Source: JBAVQS01 sp049694275 (GTDB lineage Bacteria; Chloroflexota; Anaerolineae; UBA4142; SHND01). From it: a stretch of 24,717 nt of DNA. The DNA is taken from NCBI GenBank assembly GCA_049694275.1, contig JBAVQS010000184.1:1-24717 (forward strand), written 5' to 3'. A program made the translations under genes and the position numbers. The stretch's first letter is position 1. Each line of letters starts with the position of its first letter. Under the pieces are notes generated by a model, which had not been told where the DNA came from, did not search any database, and was given only the letters and a program-made list of their open reading frames with translations. Positions 17,001 to 24,603 of this stretch are shown in pieces.

Positions 17001-19573
17001 ACAGCGGCGGCGCGCAGGGGACGCTCACCGGTTCGGGCACGCTCCGGGTGACGCGCACGAGCCTCAGCGATGACCTCCGCACACAGTACCTCTTTGTGAC
17101 CTATACGCTGACTGGCCTGCGGGTGGACTATGCCGGGGCGGGGGACCAGCAGGTGAGCACGGTGGGCTATTCCCGCCTGGCCGTTTCCGGCTCGGGGACC
17201 AAGAGCCTGCAGAACGATACGACCGTGAGCGGCGACCTGAGCATTGCCGCGGGCGCGACGCTCGACGCTTCGACCTCCAACTATGCCCTGACCGTCGGCG
17301 GCAACTGGAGCAACCGGGGCGTCTTTACGGCGCGGAGTGGTGTGGTTACCCTCAACGGCGCGAGCGCAGCGACCGCCGCCAATTTTTCGACGCTCCTCTC
17401 GCAGGGATTCAACGGCGTGACGCCCCCCGCGGTCCCGGCCGGCTGGAGCGTGATTGACGCGAACGGGGACGGCTATACCTGGGGCACATCGCCGGGCACG
17501 TACGCCCCGAACGCCGGCGCGACGGCGAACGATGCGCGCTATGGACACAACCCCGATAATGCCACCGCCGCGAACGACTGGCTCTTTACGCCGGGGCTCG
17601 CGCTGACCGCGGGCACTCCCTATTACCTCCAGTTCAAGTACGGCAACCGCGCCTTTTTCTTTTACCGCGAGAGCATGGAAGTGCGATTCAATACCACGCC
17701 GGCCGCGGGCGGGACGCTCATCGTGAACCTGCCGAACATCACGAGCCCCACCTGGAGCAACTCGGGGCCGACCGCGTTCACTGTCCCCGCGGCCGGGACC
17801 TACTATATCGGTTTTCATGCGAACAGCGCGGCGGGCGCATACGACCTGGCGGTGGACGACATCGCGGTCTATCAGCCCACCACGTTCAGCAACCTGGTTG
17901 TCGACGATCCGGGCGGGGTCACGCTGTCCGGGACCCGCCTGATTGCCAGCAATACGCTCACGCTGAGCCGGGGCGTTCTCACGAACGGCGCGCTCCTGGC
18001 GCTCGACAGCGGCGCGACTATCACGCGGACGGCCGGCGCGCTGAGCGCCGCGCCCCTCTTTGGAAGCATCGTGGATGTGGTGTACAACGGCTCGACCGCC
18101 GTGACGAGCGGCCCCGAGCTCCCGACCGCGACGACGGTGTTGAACAATCTGACGGACGATAACACCGGCGGCGTTCAGCTCGCGAGCAGCGCGACCGTGA
18201 ATGGGACGCTGACCCTCAACGCGGGCGCGGCCTTGACCTCAAGCGGCGCGACCCTCACCCTCAAAGGGGATTGGGTGGATAACGGCGCAACCTTTTCGCC
18301 GGGCACGGATACAGTGGTCTTTGCCAAAAGCGGGACGGCCAACCTGACCCTGAGCGCGACGAACGGCGTCGAGCCCTTTTACAATCTCACGGTCATGACC
18401 GGCACGACCGTCCTGACCGGCGATGATGCGGCGAGCGCCAGTCACACGCTCGCCAACTATGGCGTCATGACGCGCAATGCGCCGGCCCAGACCGTGACGA
18501 CCGGCGGCGGCGCGGTCCTCTTTACCGACCCCGGCAACCGGACGACGGTGCGGCTTACCTCGACCGGCGCGACCGACCTGGGCAGTACAACGGTGACGAC
18601 GACGATGCACGCCGCGCCCCCGACCTGCGGCGGCAGTTCGGTCCCCACCGGCGTCCTGCGCTATATGGACATCACCCCGACCAACACGACCGGCGTCGCG
18701 GCGACTCTGCGCCTGTATTTCCTTTCGAGCGCGGACGCGGGCCTCGACGAAGCGAACGGCAACGCGACCAACAGCGTTGCCATCTATCACTGCAACGGTT
18801 TGACCTGGCAGGTCCTCCCCGGCCCCTATGGCGCGGCCTATGACCCGGCGGTCGGGCTGAACTATATCGAGGTTGGCAATGTGACCGCGTTCTCGCCGTT
18901 TGCCATCGGCTCGGGCACGCCGACGGCGGTGACGTTAGGCGCGTTTTCCGCGGCATGGCAGGGGACGAGCGTGCTGGTGCAATGGAACACCCTGAGCGAG
19001 ATCAACAACCTCGGATTCAACCTCCTGCGAAGTACGAGCGCGGCCGGTCCCTATACCCCACTGAATGACAAGCTGATTCCGGGATGCGCCGGGTGCTCGA
19101 CCGGGCAGAGCTATCGCTATACCGATGTCAACGTCACGCCGAACACGACGTATTACTACAAGCTACAGGCGGTGGACAAGAGCGGCGCGACACAACTGTT
19201 CGGGCCGGTCAAGGCCGCGCCCGCCTGTTCCGCCACGCCCGGTCAGTCCGCCCTCGATGGGCCGGCGAACGGCGCGGTGGTCACCACGCTCCACCCGACG
19301 CTTCGCTGGAACACCGCGACATGCGCGGCGCGATACGAGGTGCAGGTGCGGCAGGGGACGGCGAGCGGCCCGCTGGTGGCCCAGCCCAAAAACCTGACGA
19401 GCGCGCAGTTCGCGCCGGCGGGCCTGACGGCGGGCAAGAGTTACTACTGGCGCGTGCGGGCGTGCAACGCCGCCGGGTGTGGCGCGTGGAGCGGCTGGTG
19501 GCGGTTCAGCGTGGCGACCGGCGCGGTCGGATTGAACCTCAATCTCGAAATCCGGTATCCCATTCCACTGTGA
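14027..19573 (+). CDS. Giant secreted multidomain surface protein
   Basis: This 1848-aa exported protein has an unusually long, Arg-rich N-region (1-45) before the hydrophobic core (46-65), with a likely cleavage after LVSA (A69). Domains in order: a propeller-like or lectin-like region (about 150-580) with SFNYPPDTMGAVGPDQVFVV and DNRWGDYSQTVVDPTD; an IPT/TIG-like domain (587-696); a region starting VWSGGGLTNNWSDGANW (701) followed by many short beta-helix-like repeats rich in G, N, T and S (about 740-1120); a choice-of-anchor-J/MAM-like domain (about 1125-1283); more beta repeats; a segment VTLGAFSAAWQGTSVLVQW (about 1637) typical of Chloroflexota surface proteins; and a final fibronectin-III-like domain (about 1741-1835). 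There is no sorting motif or C-terminal anchor. AGGAGAG precedes the ATG. It is probably an adhesin or cell-envelope protein; ligand unknown. Confidence 0.85.
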   Translation: MSTTEDQTPGRSRGRARPARPEICIDPADGEQARASRRAPRLPRRFNLLALLLIVIGLSLLTTAPLVSAQGRRVGIPWKGRPGIRETVAQIMAREKQSPKPQTPSVNRRLRAPAFTHNNPQSPRVPAWPAAPGAPRTPGRRNPQPVVDSWLAAIITDSFNYPPDTMGAVGPDQVFVVINGRARVFDKQGNVGGLNVSTTTLFASVITPGASTTDPRVRYDRLSGRWFISIIDFPDVPNRIMLAVSSGSHIDDTTSFTFYQFQFDAVGTTPNADTGLFCDYPTLGVDKLALYIGCNVYDLGTGFFINTTAFVVNKADLIAGTLTVTPFRTLLTAGPFDGPYSPEGVMNDDPNATEGYFIGPTILTNGQLTLLRVSTPGGTPALSGNLDLTVPATSDPIPQPALGSTTLLDGGDQRVFNPTIHINKITGALTLWTSHTIEVDATCVGTAGGGRNGSRWYEIGSLTGTPALVQSGTLCDPAGTSPRGFIYSDVAESGQGHMALGVTFASNNDYASIAVAGRFRTDTAGALQSYTVAQAGVDLYTVVPGDNRWGDYSQTVVDPTDDQTFWTFQEYASAADIWAVRVIKLQAPPPAAITSVAPNAVATGVASTVLTVAGTSASGSEFFDPGADTGGPGYANRLAVTFTDLGASVTINSVALTDPTHLAVDVSTVGATTGIYDLTVTNPDGQSVTFPAALYVGVAQKVWSGGGLTNNWSDGANWTPAGAPGLTDQALFDGTSNKNATVDINPTIDSVSITSGYGGIISLGANTLTTSGGFAQSGGAFNAGTGALNIGGNFTANGGFVAGTSTLTLNGASGVQTVTAGSPFNNVTVANTAGIALGGSVSVGGALNASGGPVSVGSNTLTLDGSVTCGVISSAASGGVVYNQAANGQNVCAGNYGGLTFSNWNKVLASSGVIGVAAAFAPGAATGHTVTGSTVNFNGTAAQSVPAFSYHNLTLSNTAATVGASANFDVAGTLNLNGTNVVFAPDAGVVVNSGGAQGTLTGSGTLRVTRTSLSDDLRTQYLFVTYTLTGLRVDYAGAGDQQVSTVGYSRLAVSGSGTKSLQNDTTVSGDLSIAAGATLDASTSNYALTVGGNWSNRGVFTARSGVVTLNGASAATAANFSTLLSQGFNGVTPPAVPAGWSVIDANGDGYTWGTSPGTYAPNAGATANDARYGHNPDNATAANDWLFTPGLALTAGTPYYLQFKYGNRAFFFYRESMEVRFNTTPAAGGTLIVNLPNITSPTWSNSGPTAFTVPAAGTYYIGFHANSAAGAYDLAVDDIAVYQPTTFSNLVVDDPGGVTLSGTRLIASNTLTLSRGVLTNGALLALDSGATITRTAGALSAAPLFGSIVDVVYNGSTAVTSGPELPTATTVLNNLTDDNTGGVQLASSATVNGTLTLNAGAALTSSGATLTLKGDWVDNGATFSPGTDTVVFAKSGTANLTLSATNGVEPFYNLTVMTGTTVLTGDDAASASHTLANYGVMTRNAPAQTVTTGGGAVLFTDPGNRTTVRLTSTGATDLGSTTVTTTMHAAPPTCGGSSVPTGVLRYMDITPTNTTGVAATLRLYFLSSADAGLDEANGNATNSVAIYHCNGLTWQVLPGPYGAAYDPAVGLNYIEVGNVTAFSPFAIGSGTPTAVTLGAFSAAWQGTSVLVQWNTLSEINNLGFNLLRSTSAAGPYTPLNDKLIPGCAGCSTGQSYRYTDVNVTPNTTYYYKLQAVDKSGATQLFGPVKAAPACSATPGQSALDGPANGAVVTTLHPTLRWNTATCAARYEVQVRQGTASGPLVAQPKNLTSAQFAPAGLTAGKSYYWRVRACNAAGCGAWSGWWRFSVATGAVGLNLNLEIRYPIPL

Positions 19574-19618
19574 CCCGGCCGGTGCCGTGCCCTGTGTGCA
19601 AAAAATCACAATCGGCCC

Positions 19619-19648
19619 TTGACGTACGGGGCACATTTGGATTATAAT
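19619..19648 (+). promoter_or_regulatory. Sigma70-type promoter of the propeller-stalk gene
   Basis: TTGACG (19619-19624), an 18-bp spacer and a perfect TATAAT (19643-19648) make one of the best promoters in the window. Transcription would start near 19655, leaving a leader of about 108 nt. Confidence 0.85.
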
Positions 19649-19661
19649 CCGGATCATGTTC

Positions 19662-19698
19662 GGCGGAGACAGGCGAAGGCCGTTCGCATGTCTCCGCC
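19662..19698 (+). promoter_or_regulatory. Strong hairpin at the 5' end of the propeller-stalk mRNA
   Basis: GGCGGAGACA (19662-19671) pairs perfectly with TGTCTCCGCC (19689-19698). Inside, GCGAA (19673-19677) pairs with TTCGC (19683-19687) around a 5-nt loop. The hairpin begins about 7 nt after the predicted start site and is followed by ATTTATTATG. It may protect the mRNA end or act as a leaky attenuator. Confidence 0.6.
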
Positions 19699-19763
19699 AT
19701 TTATTATGACCCAACACCCCCCACGGCAAAACACCCGGTGGGTCCATTTTCAAGGAGTCTCGT

Positions 19764-22700
19764 ATGCTTCCGCTTCACCCGCGACGCGACACGCGTCTAA
19801 TGGTCGCATTCGGCCTGGCGCTCATGCTGGCCGTGCTTTTGCTCGGCGGCGCGCCCGCCGCAACGGCTTCGGCGCAACACAAAACCACGCTGGCCGATTT
19901 GCCCGCCGCGGCGCAGGCCCTCGTCTCACGCACGGTGGGACAGGGGGATGCGCGCTATCAGCTCGCGCCCGTGTCCGGCGGATATGCCGGCGCGAATCCG
20001 GCCCAGCAGATCGCCGCGCAGTTTGATGCGCAGGGCGCGCAGTTCGCCATCGGCGGCCGCGCGCTTCGCATGGCGCTCGCGAGTTGGGGCGCGGGCGCGG
20101 ACCGACAGCCCGTGACCACAGCGATGCCGCAGGCGACGGCGAACCGCGTCGCATGGAATCGCGGGCCGCTGACCGAATGGGTTGTCAACGGACCGCGCGG
20201 GTGGGAGCAGGGCTTTACCGTTGCCTCACCCCCTCCCCCCTCTCCTGACCAGACTGCGGTCAGGAGAGCGTCAGTCCCCGCCAAGGGGGGGGGTGGGGGT
20301 GAGGTCCTGACCCTCGCGCTCGACCTGGGCGGGTGGACCGCGCAGGTGGATGGGAACGGGCTGGGCGCAACGCTTGCCTCCGGCGACGGTGCGGCCGCGC
20401 TGCGCTATACCGGGTTGACGGCGTTTGATGCAAGCGGGCGCGCCCTGCACACCTGGCTGGAGCGCGGGACCGGCGCGAGCGCGCTGCTTCTCCGCGTGGA
20501 TACGACCGGCGCGCAGTATCCGCTGACCATTGACCCGTGGGTCCAGCAGGCCGAGCTCACCGCCTCTGACGGCGCGGCGAGTGATCACCTGGGCTGGTCG
20601 GTAGCGATGAGCGGGGATGGGAGCACCATCGTCGCCGGCGCGCCCGATGCCACGATTGGCAACAACAGCCAACAGGGTGCAACGTATGTGTTCGTCCAGC
20701 CGGGAGGCGGATGGAGCAGCGCGACCGAGACCGCCAAGCTGACCGCCTCTGACGGCGCGGCGAGTGATTCTCTGGGCCGGTCGGTCGCGGTGAGCGCCGA
20801 TGGGAGCATCATCGTCGCCGGCGCAAACTACGCCGCGATTGGCAGCCATGCCTTCCAGGGTGCAGTGTATGTCTATGCCAGGCCGGGGGGTGGATGGAGC
20901 AGCGCGACCGAGACCGCCAAGCTGACCGCCTCCGATGGCGCGTATAACGATCAAATGGGCTGGTCGGTCGCAATGAGCGCCGATGGGAGCACAGTCATCG
21001 CCGGCGCAACTAACGCCACAATTAGCGGCCACACTTTTCAGGGTGCGGCGTATGTCTTTGTCATGCCGGGAGGCGGATGGAGCACCGAAACCTCGACCGC
21101 CAAGCTGACCGCCTCCGATGGCGCGACGGGTAATTTCCTGGGCGTTTCGGTGGGGGTGAGCTCTGATGGGAGCACCGTCGCCGCCGGCGCATACCTCGCC
21201 TCGATTAACGGGAACATAAAGCAGGGTGCGGCGTATGTCTTTGTCAGGCCGGGGGGCGGGTGGAGCAGCGCGACCGAGACCGCCAAGCTGACCGCCTCCG
21301 ATGGTTTCCCGGCTGACGGTTTGGGTATCGCGGTCGCGGTGAGCGGGGATGGGAGCGCAATCGTCGCCGGCGCGGTCGGCGCCAATATTGGTGGCAAAGC
21401 CAGCCAGGGGGCCGCGTATGTGTTTGTCATGCCGGGGGGAGGCTGGAGCAGCACGACTCAGACCGCCAAGCTGACCGCCTCCGACGGCACGGCGAATTCG
21501 CAACTCGGCGAATCGGTAGCGTTTAGTAGTGATGGGAGCACCATCGTCGCCGGCGCGATAAATGCCGGTAAGGCGTATGCCTATGTCAAGCCGGGGGGCG
21601 GCTGGAGCAATGCAACCGAGACCGCCGAGCTCACCCACCCCGGCGGCGCGGTGGGGGATAGTATGGGCGGCTCGGTGGCGGCGAGTTCCGATGGGAGCAC
21701 CATCGTCGCTGGAGCGCTCGTCGCCACGATTGGTAGCAACGCCGGCCAGGGTGCGGCGTATGTGTTTGGGCCACAGCCTCCGACTCCAACACCGACCGAT
21801 ACGCCGACCGACACGCCGACGAACACGCCAACCGATACGCCGACTGACACGCCGACCAATACGCCAACCGATACGCCGACGAACACACCCACCAATAGCC
21901 CGACGGCCACAAGTACACCGACGGCCACGCCAACCTGTCTGCCGGTAAGCGGCATACATACATCGCCTGAAACTATTTCAGTCGGATGCCCGGCCACCTA
22001 TACCCCGACAAGCACGAGCAGCCCGACGGCCACGAGCACCAATACACCGACGATTACCGACACGCCAACGAATACACCCACGGCGACCCCGACCTGCCTG
22101 CCCGTGAGCGGCATCCATACATCACCTGAAATTCCAGTCGGATGCCCGGCAACCTATACTCCGACGAGCACGAGCAGTCCGACGGCCACCAGCACGGACA
22201 CACCGACGAACACACTGACCAATACGCCAACTGATACACCAACAAACACGCCAACGAATACGCCAACCGATACACCAACCGATACACCAACCAACACGCC
22301 CACCGATACGCCGACCAATACGCCAACTGATACACCAACAAACACGCCAACGAATACGCCAACTGACACACCGACCAATACACCGACGAACACGCCCACC
22401 AACACGCCCACGAACACGCCGACCAACACGCCGACCAACACGCCGACCAACACGCCCACTGACACACCGACCAATACGCCCACCAACACGCCGACCAACA
22501 CGCCCACTGACACACCGACCAATACGCCCACCAATACACCAACCGATACGCCGACCAACACGCCGACCAACACACCGACCAATACGCCGACCAATATGCC
22601 GACCAATACCTCGACGCCCACCAATACACCGACCAACACGCCGACCAATACGCCGACCAATACCTCGACGCCTACGGCGACGAGTACGAGCACCAGCACG

Positions 22701-23222
22701 CCGACCAGCACGCCGGGCGTGAACGCCGACTTATCGATCACCAAGACCGCACAGGTCAAGAGCGGCGGGGCCCAGCTTATCTACTGGATTACCGTTCAGA
22801 ACCCGGGACCGGCCAAAGCGCAGAACATCGTCGTGACCGATCCCCTGCCGCCGCAAGTGCTCTACATCTCGATTGCGCCGCAAAGCTCGGCCGGCTGGAA
22901 GTGCACATATGATGCGCCGACGCGCACGGCGACCTGCACGCTCGCTTCGCTCGCAGCCAGGCAGAGCAGCAGGGTCGGCCTGCTGGTTGCCGTGCTGGAC
23001 ACGAGCAAGCCGTTCACGAACTGCGCGACGGTGAGCGCCGCGACGTTCGACCCGAACACGCTCAACAACACGTCGTGCCTGACGCTCAACCAGAACTTGC
23101 AACCGACGACGCCGACGACAACCGCGCCGAACGCGAGCGCCCCCACGAACTGGCTGCAAAATCTCTGGGATGCGCTGGTGGGGTGGATCACGCCCGCGCA
23201 AACGGTCGCGCAGAATCGGTAG
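19764..23222 (+). CDS. Secreted seven-repeat FG-GAP propeller with TPT stalk and DUF11 domain
   Basis: This 1152-aa protein has a signal peptide (cleavage near A37 in TASA-Q). Residues 38-260 are a beta-rich region ending TIDPWVQQAELTASDG, interrupted by a low-complexity insert at about 154-181 encoded by a palindromic DNA repeat. Seven repeats of about 61 residues follow (about 265-669), each with LTASDG, a SVAxSxDGSTIVAGA core, QGAAYVFV and PGGGWS. These are FG-GAP-type blades and seven would close one propeller. The sixth is about 8 residues shorter. A Thr-Pro-Thr stalk (about 673-985) comes next, carrying two Cys modules, then a DUF11 domain (NADLSITKTAQV, about 987-1103) and a short tail with an amphipathic WLQNLWDALVGWI. 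AAGGAG precedes the ATG by 8 nt. It is likely surface-exposed; ligand unknown. Confidence 0.88.
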   Translation: MLPLHPRRDTRLMVAFGLALMLAVLLLGGAPAATASAQHKTTLADLPAAAQALVSRTVGQGDARYQLAPVSGGYAGANPAQQIAAQFDAQGAQFAIGGRALRMALASWGAGADRQPVTTAMPQATANRVAWNRGPLTEWVVNGPRGWEQGFTVASPPPPSPDQTAVRRASVPAKGGGGGEVLTLALDLGGWTAQVDGNGLGATLASGDGAAALRYTGLTAFDASGRALHTWLERGTGASALLLRVDTTGAQYPLTIDPWVQQAELTASDGAASDHLGWSVAMSGDGSTIVAGAPDATIGNNSQQGATYVFVQPGGGWSSATETAKLTASDGAASDSLGRSVAVSADGSIIVAGANYAAIGSHAFQGAVYVYARPGGGWSSATETAKLTASDGAYNDQMGWSVAMSADGSTVIAGATNATISGHTFQGAAYVFVMPGGGWSTETSTAKLTASDGATGNFLGVSVGVSSDGSTVAAGAYLASINGNIKQGAAYVFVRPGGGWSSATETAKLTASDGFPADGLGIAVAVSGDGSAIVAGAVGANIGGKASQGAAYVFVMPGGGWSSTTQTAKLTASDGTANSQLGESVAFSSDGSTIVAGAINAGKAYAYVKPGGGWSNATETAELTHPGGAVGDSMGGSVAASSDGSTIVAGALVATIGSNAGQGAAYVFGPQPPTPTPTDTPTDTPTNTPTDTPTDTPTNTPTDTPTNTPTNSPTATSTPTATPTCLPVSGIHTSPETISVGCPATYTPTSTSSPTATSTNTPTITDTPTNTPTATPTCLPVSGIHTSPEIPVGCPATYTPTSTSSPTATSTDTPTNTLTNTPTDTPTNTPTNTPTDTPTDTPTNTPTDTPTNTPTDTPTNTPTNTPTDTPTNTPTNTPTNTPTNTPTNTPTNTPTNTPTDTPTNTPTNTPTNTPTDTPTNTPTNTPTDTPTNTPTNTPTNTPTNMPTNTSTPTNTPTNTPTNTPTNTSTPTATSTSTSTPTSTPGVNADLSITKTAQVKSGGAQLIYWITVQNPGPAKAQNIVVTDPLPPQVLYISIAPQSSAGWKCTYDAPTRTATCTLASLAARQSSRVGLLVAVLDTSKPFTNCATVSAATFDPNTLNNTSCLTLNQNLQPTTPTTTAPNASAPTNWLQNLWDALVGWITPAQTVAQNR
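20224..20304 (+). repeat. Dispersed palindromic repeat, copy 2, in frame inside a CDS
   Basis: CCTCACCCCC (20224-20233) pairs with GGGGGTGAGG (20295-20304), and CTCTCCTGACC (20240-20250) pairs with GGTCAGGAGAG (20258-20268). The unit is 81 bp, exactly 27 codons, and contains no stop in the reading frame used. It contributes a Pro-rich then Gly-rich insert (SPPPPSP ... AKGGGGGE). The same motif order occurs non-coding at 7899-7950. Confidence 0.8.
20555..21770 (+). repeat. Seven tandem FG-GAP-encoding repeats of about 180 bp
   Basis: Seven units begin at LTASDG or a variant of it. Units 1-5 keep near-identical borders (CTGACCGCCTC and GGATGGAGCAG), while the central loops vary. Unit 6 lacks about 8 codons and unit 7 begins LTHPGG. 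The DNA similarity suggests growth by tandem duplication. Confidence 0.85.
21780..22710 (+). repeat. 12-bp tandem repeat array encoding the TPTN/TPTD stalk
   Basis: The array is built of ACN-CCN-ACN-AAY/GAY units. Two longer modules, each beginning TCLPVSGIHTSPE and ending GCPATYTPTSTSSPT, interrupt it (about 21933-22010 and 22092-22160). A perfect 51-bp direct repeat occurs at 22217-22267 and 22313-22363, offset 96 bp or eight units, showing recent block duplication. The length is probably variable between strains and hard to assemble. Confidence 0.9.
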
Positions 23223-23280
23223 GGACAGGTCGCAGGTCGCAGACGACAGGCGACAAGGAATCGGAAGCGTTTGAATTGCG

Positions 23281-23315
23281 AGGACCGCCGGGGTAAGAAG
23301 ACCGGCGGTCCTTTT
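23281..23315 (+). terminator. Intrinsic terminator of the propeller-stalk gene
   Basis: AGGACCGCCGG (23281-23291) and CCGGCGGTCCT (23302-23312) form a perfect 11-bp stem with a 10-nt loop, followed by TTTT. It lies 58 bp after the stop codon. Confidence 0.88.
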
Positions 23316-23361
23316 GCTATGGGCGTGGCGCGAGATCTTCCTGGAAAGAGTGGTTTACCTT

Positions 23362-23391
23362 TTTACTTGTTTCGCCTATGCGTGGTAGAAT
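23362..23391 (+). promoter_or_regulatory. Promoter of the FAD oxidoreductase operon
   Basis: TTTACT (23362-23367), an 18-bp spacer and TAGAAT (23386-23391) form a moderate sigma70-type promoter just past the preceding terminator, about 30 bp before the ATG. Confidence 0.5.
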
Positions 23392-23421
23392 AACCCCAAA
23401 CCGTCAGGAGGACGAACGCGA

Positions 23422-24579
23422 ATGCTCCCCAGGAGCGCGGATGTTGTAATTATTGGCGGCGGGTGCATGGGCGCGAGCACCGCCTATTACCTGGCCCAGC
23501 GCGGCGCCGGCTCGGTGCTGCTGCTTGAACGTGACAAGTTTCTCGGGACTGGCTCGACCGGGCGGAATGCCGGCGGCGTCCGCTACCAATTTTCCACCGA
23601 GGTCAATATCCGGCTCTCGATGTACAGCCTCGACGTGATCGAGCACTTTGAAGAGTTATTCGGCGTCTCCGCCGGCTATCACCCCATCGGCTATCTCTTT
23701 TTGCTGACGACTCCCGAAGAGGTCGCAGCGTTCAAGGCGAACGTCGAATTGCAGCGCCGCACCGGCGTGCCCGACGTCCGCTATCTGGAGCCCGCCGAGA
23801 TCGCGCAAATCGCCCCGCTCGTCAATCTTGAGGGGGTGCTCGGCGGGACCCTCTGCCCGCGTGATGGCCTGGCGGACCCGAACAGTGTGACCCAGGGGTT
23901 TGCGCAGGCGGCGGTCAAGCGCGGCGCGCAGATCGAGACCGAAACGACCGTCACCGATATCCTCACCCACGGCGGCGCGGTGGCCGGGGTGGTAACAGAC
24001 CGGGGCGCGGTGGCGACACGTACGGTGGTCAATTGCGCGGGGCCCTGGGCTGCGATCGTCGGCAGCATGGTCAAGCTGGACCTCCCCATCGTCCCCGTCC
24101 GGCGCCAGTTCTTTGTGACGGATGCCCTGCCCCAGGTCCCGCGCGACCATGTCTTTACCATCGAGTTTGCATCCTCGCTCTATTTCCATCCCGAAGGCAA
24201 TGGCCTGCTCGTCGGCATGTCCAACGCCGACGAAAAACCGGGCTATACATATATGATCGATGCGGAGTTTCATCTCAAAATGCTCGAACGCGCCCTCTAC
24301 CGGCTGCCGCTTTTGGAGGACGCGCGAATCGCGAAACAGATCGCCGGGCTGTACGAGGTGACCCCTGACGCGCACCCGATCATTGCCCAGTCGCGCACCG
24401 CGCCCGGTTTCTATATCGCCGCCGGCTTTTCGGGGCACGGCTTTCAGCATTCGCCCGCCACGGGCAAGGTGATGAGCGAGATCATTCTCGACGGCGCATC
24501 CAAAACGGTGGATGTGTCGATGCTCGACCTGGAGCGGTTCGCTGAGGGGCGATTGATTAAGGAACTCAATGTTGTGTGA
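23422..24579 (+). CDS. FAD-dependent amine/amino-acid oxidoreductase (DAO family, sarcosine oxidase beta-like)
   Basis: This 385-aa flavoprotein belongs to the D-amino-acid/glycine/sarcosine oxidase group, which oxidises secondary amines or amino acids. The dinucleotide-binding motif G12-x-G14-x-x-G17 is in VIIGGGCMGAST, with E36 at the end of beta-2 binding the FAD ribose. STGRNAGGVRYQFS (45-58) is the conserved flavin-contacting stretch, and the C-terminal GFYIAAGFSGHGFQHSPATG closes the FAD site. Length fits the sarcosine oxidase beta-subunit and hydrogen-cyanide-synthase-like branch. CAGGAGG precedes the ATG. The next gene starts 24 bp downstream and looks like proline dehydrogenase, so proline or a related N-methyl amino acid is a plausible substrate. 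The exact substrate is not determined. Confidence 0.88.
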   Translation: MLPRSADVVIIGGGCMGASTAYYLAQRGAGSVLLLERDKFLGTGSTGRNAGGVRYQFSTEVNIRLSMYSLDVIEHFEELFGVSAGYHPIGYLFLLTTPEEVAAFKANVELQRRTGVPDVRYLEPAEIAQIAPLVNLEGVLGGTLCPRDGLADPNSVTQGFAQAAVKRGAQIETETTVTDILTHGGAVAGVVTDRGAVATRTVVNCAGPWAAIVGSMVKLDLPIVPVRRQFFVTDALPQVPRDHVFTIEFASSLYFHPEGNGLLVGMSNADEKPGYTYMIDAEFHLKMLERALYRLPLLEDARIAKQIAGLYEVTPDAHPIIAQSRTAPGFYIAAGFSGHGFQHSPATGKVMSEIILDGASKTVDVSMLDLERFAEGRLIKELNVV

Positions 24580-24603
24580 GAACAGTTATCAAGGAGGATC
24601 ACT

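Noticed and set aside
22200..22700. Regular short repeats resembling a CRISPR array
   Set aside because: The period is 12 bp with no unique spacers, and the frame is open throughout and translates to TPT repeats.
22154..22759. Minus-strand frame encoding a long VGVLVGV repeat that looks like a membrane protein
   Set aside because: It is the exact antisense of the TPT-encoding array; the composition follows from the 12-bp repeat and there is no ribosome site.
23219..23265. GTAGGGACAGGT resembling the GTAGGGGCAGGT repeat after aroF
   Set aside because: Only the first dozen bases are similar and no inverted partner follows, so membership of the same family is not supported.
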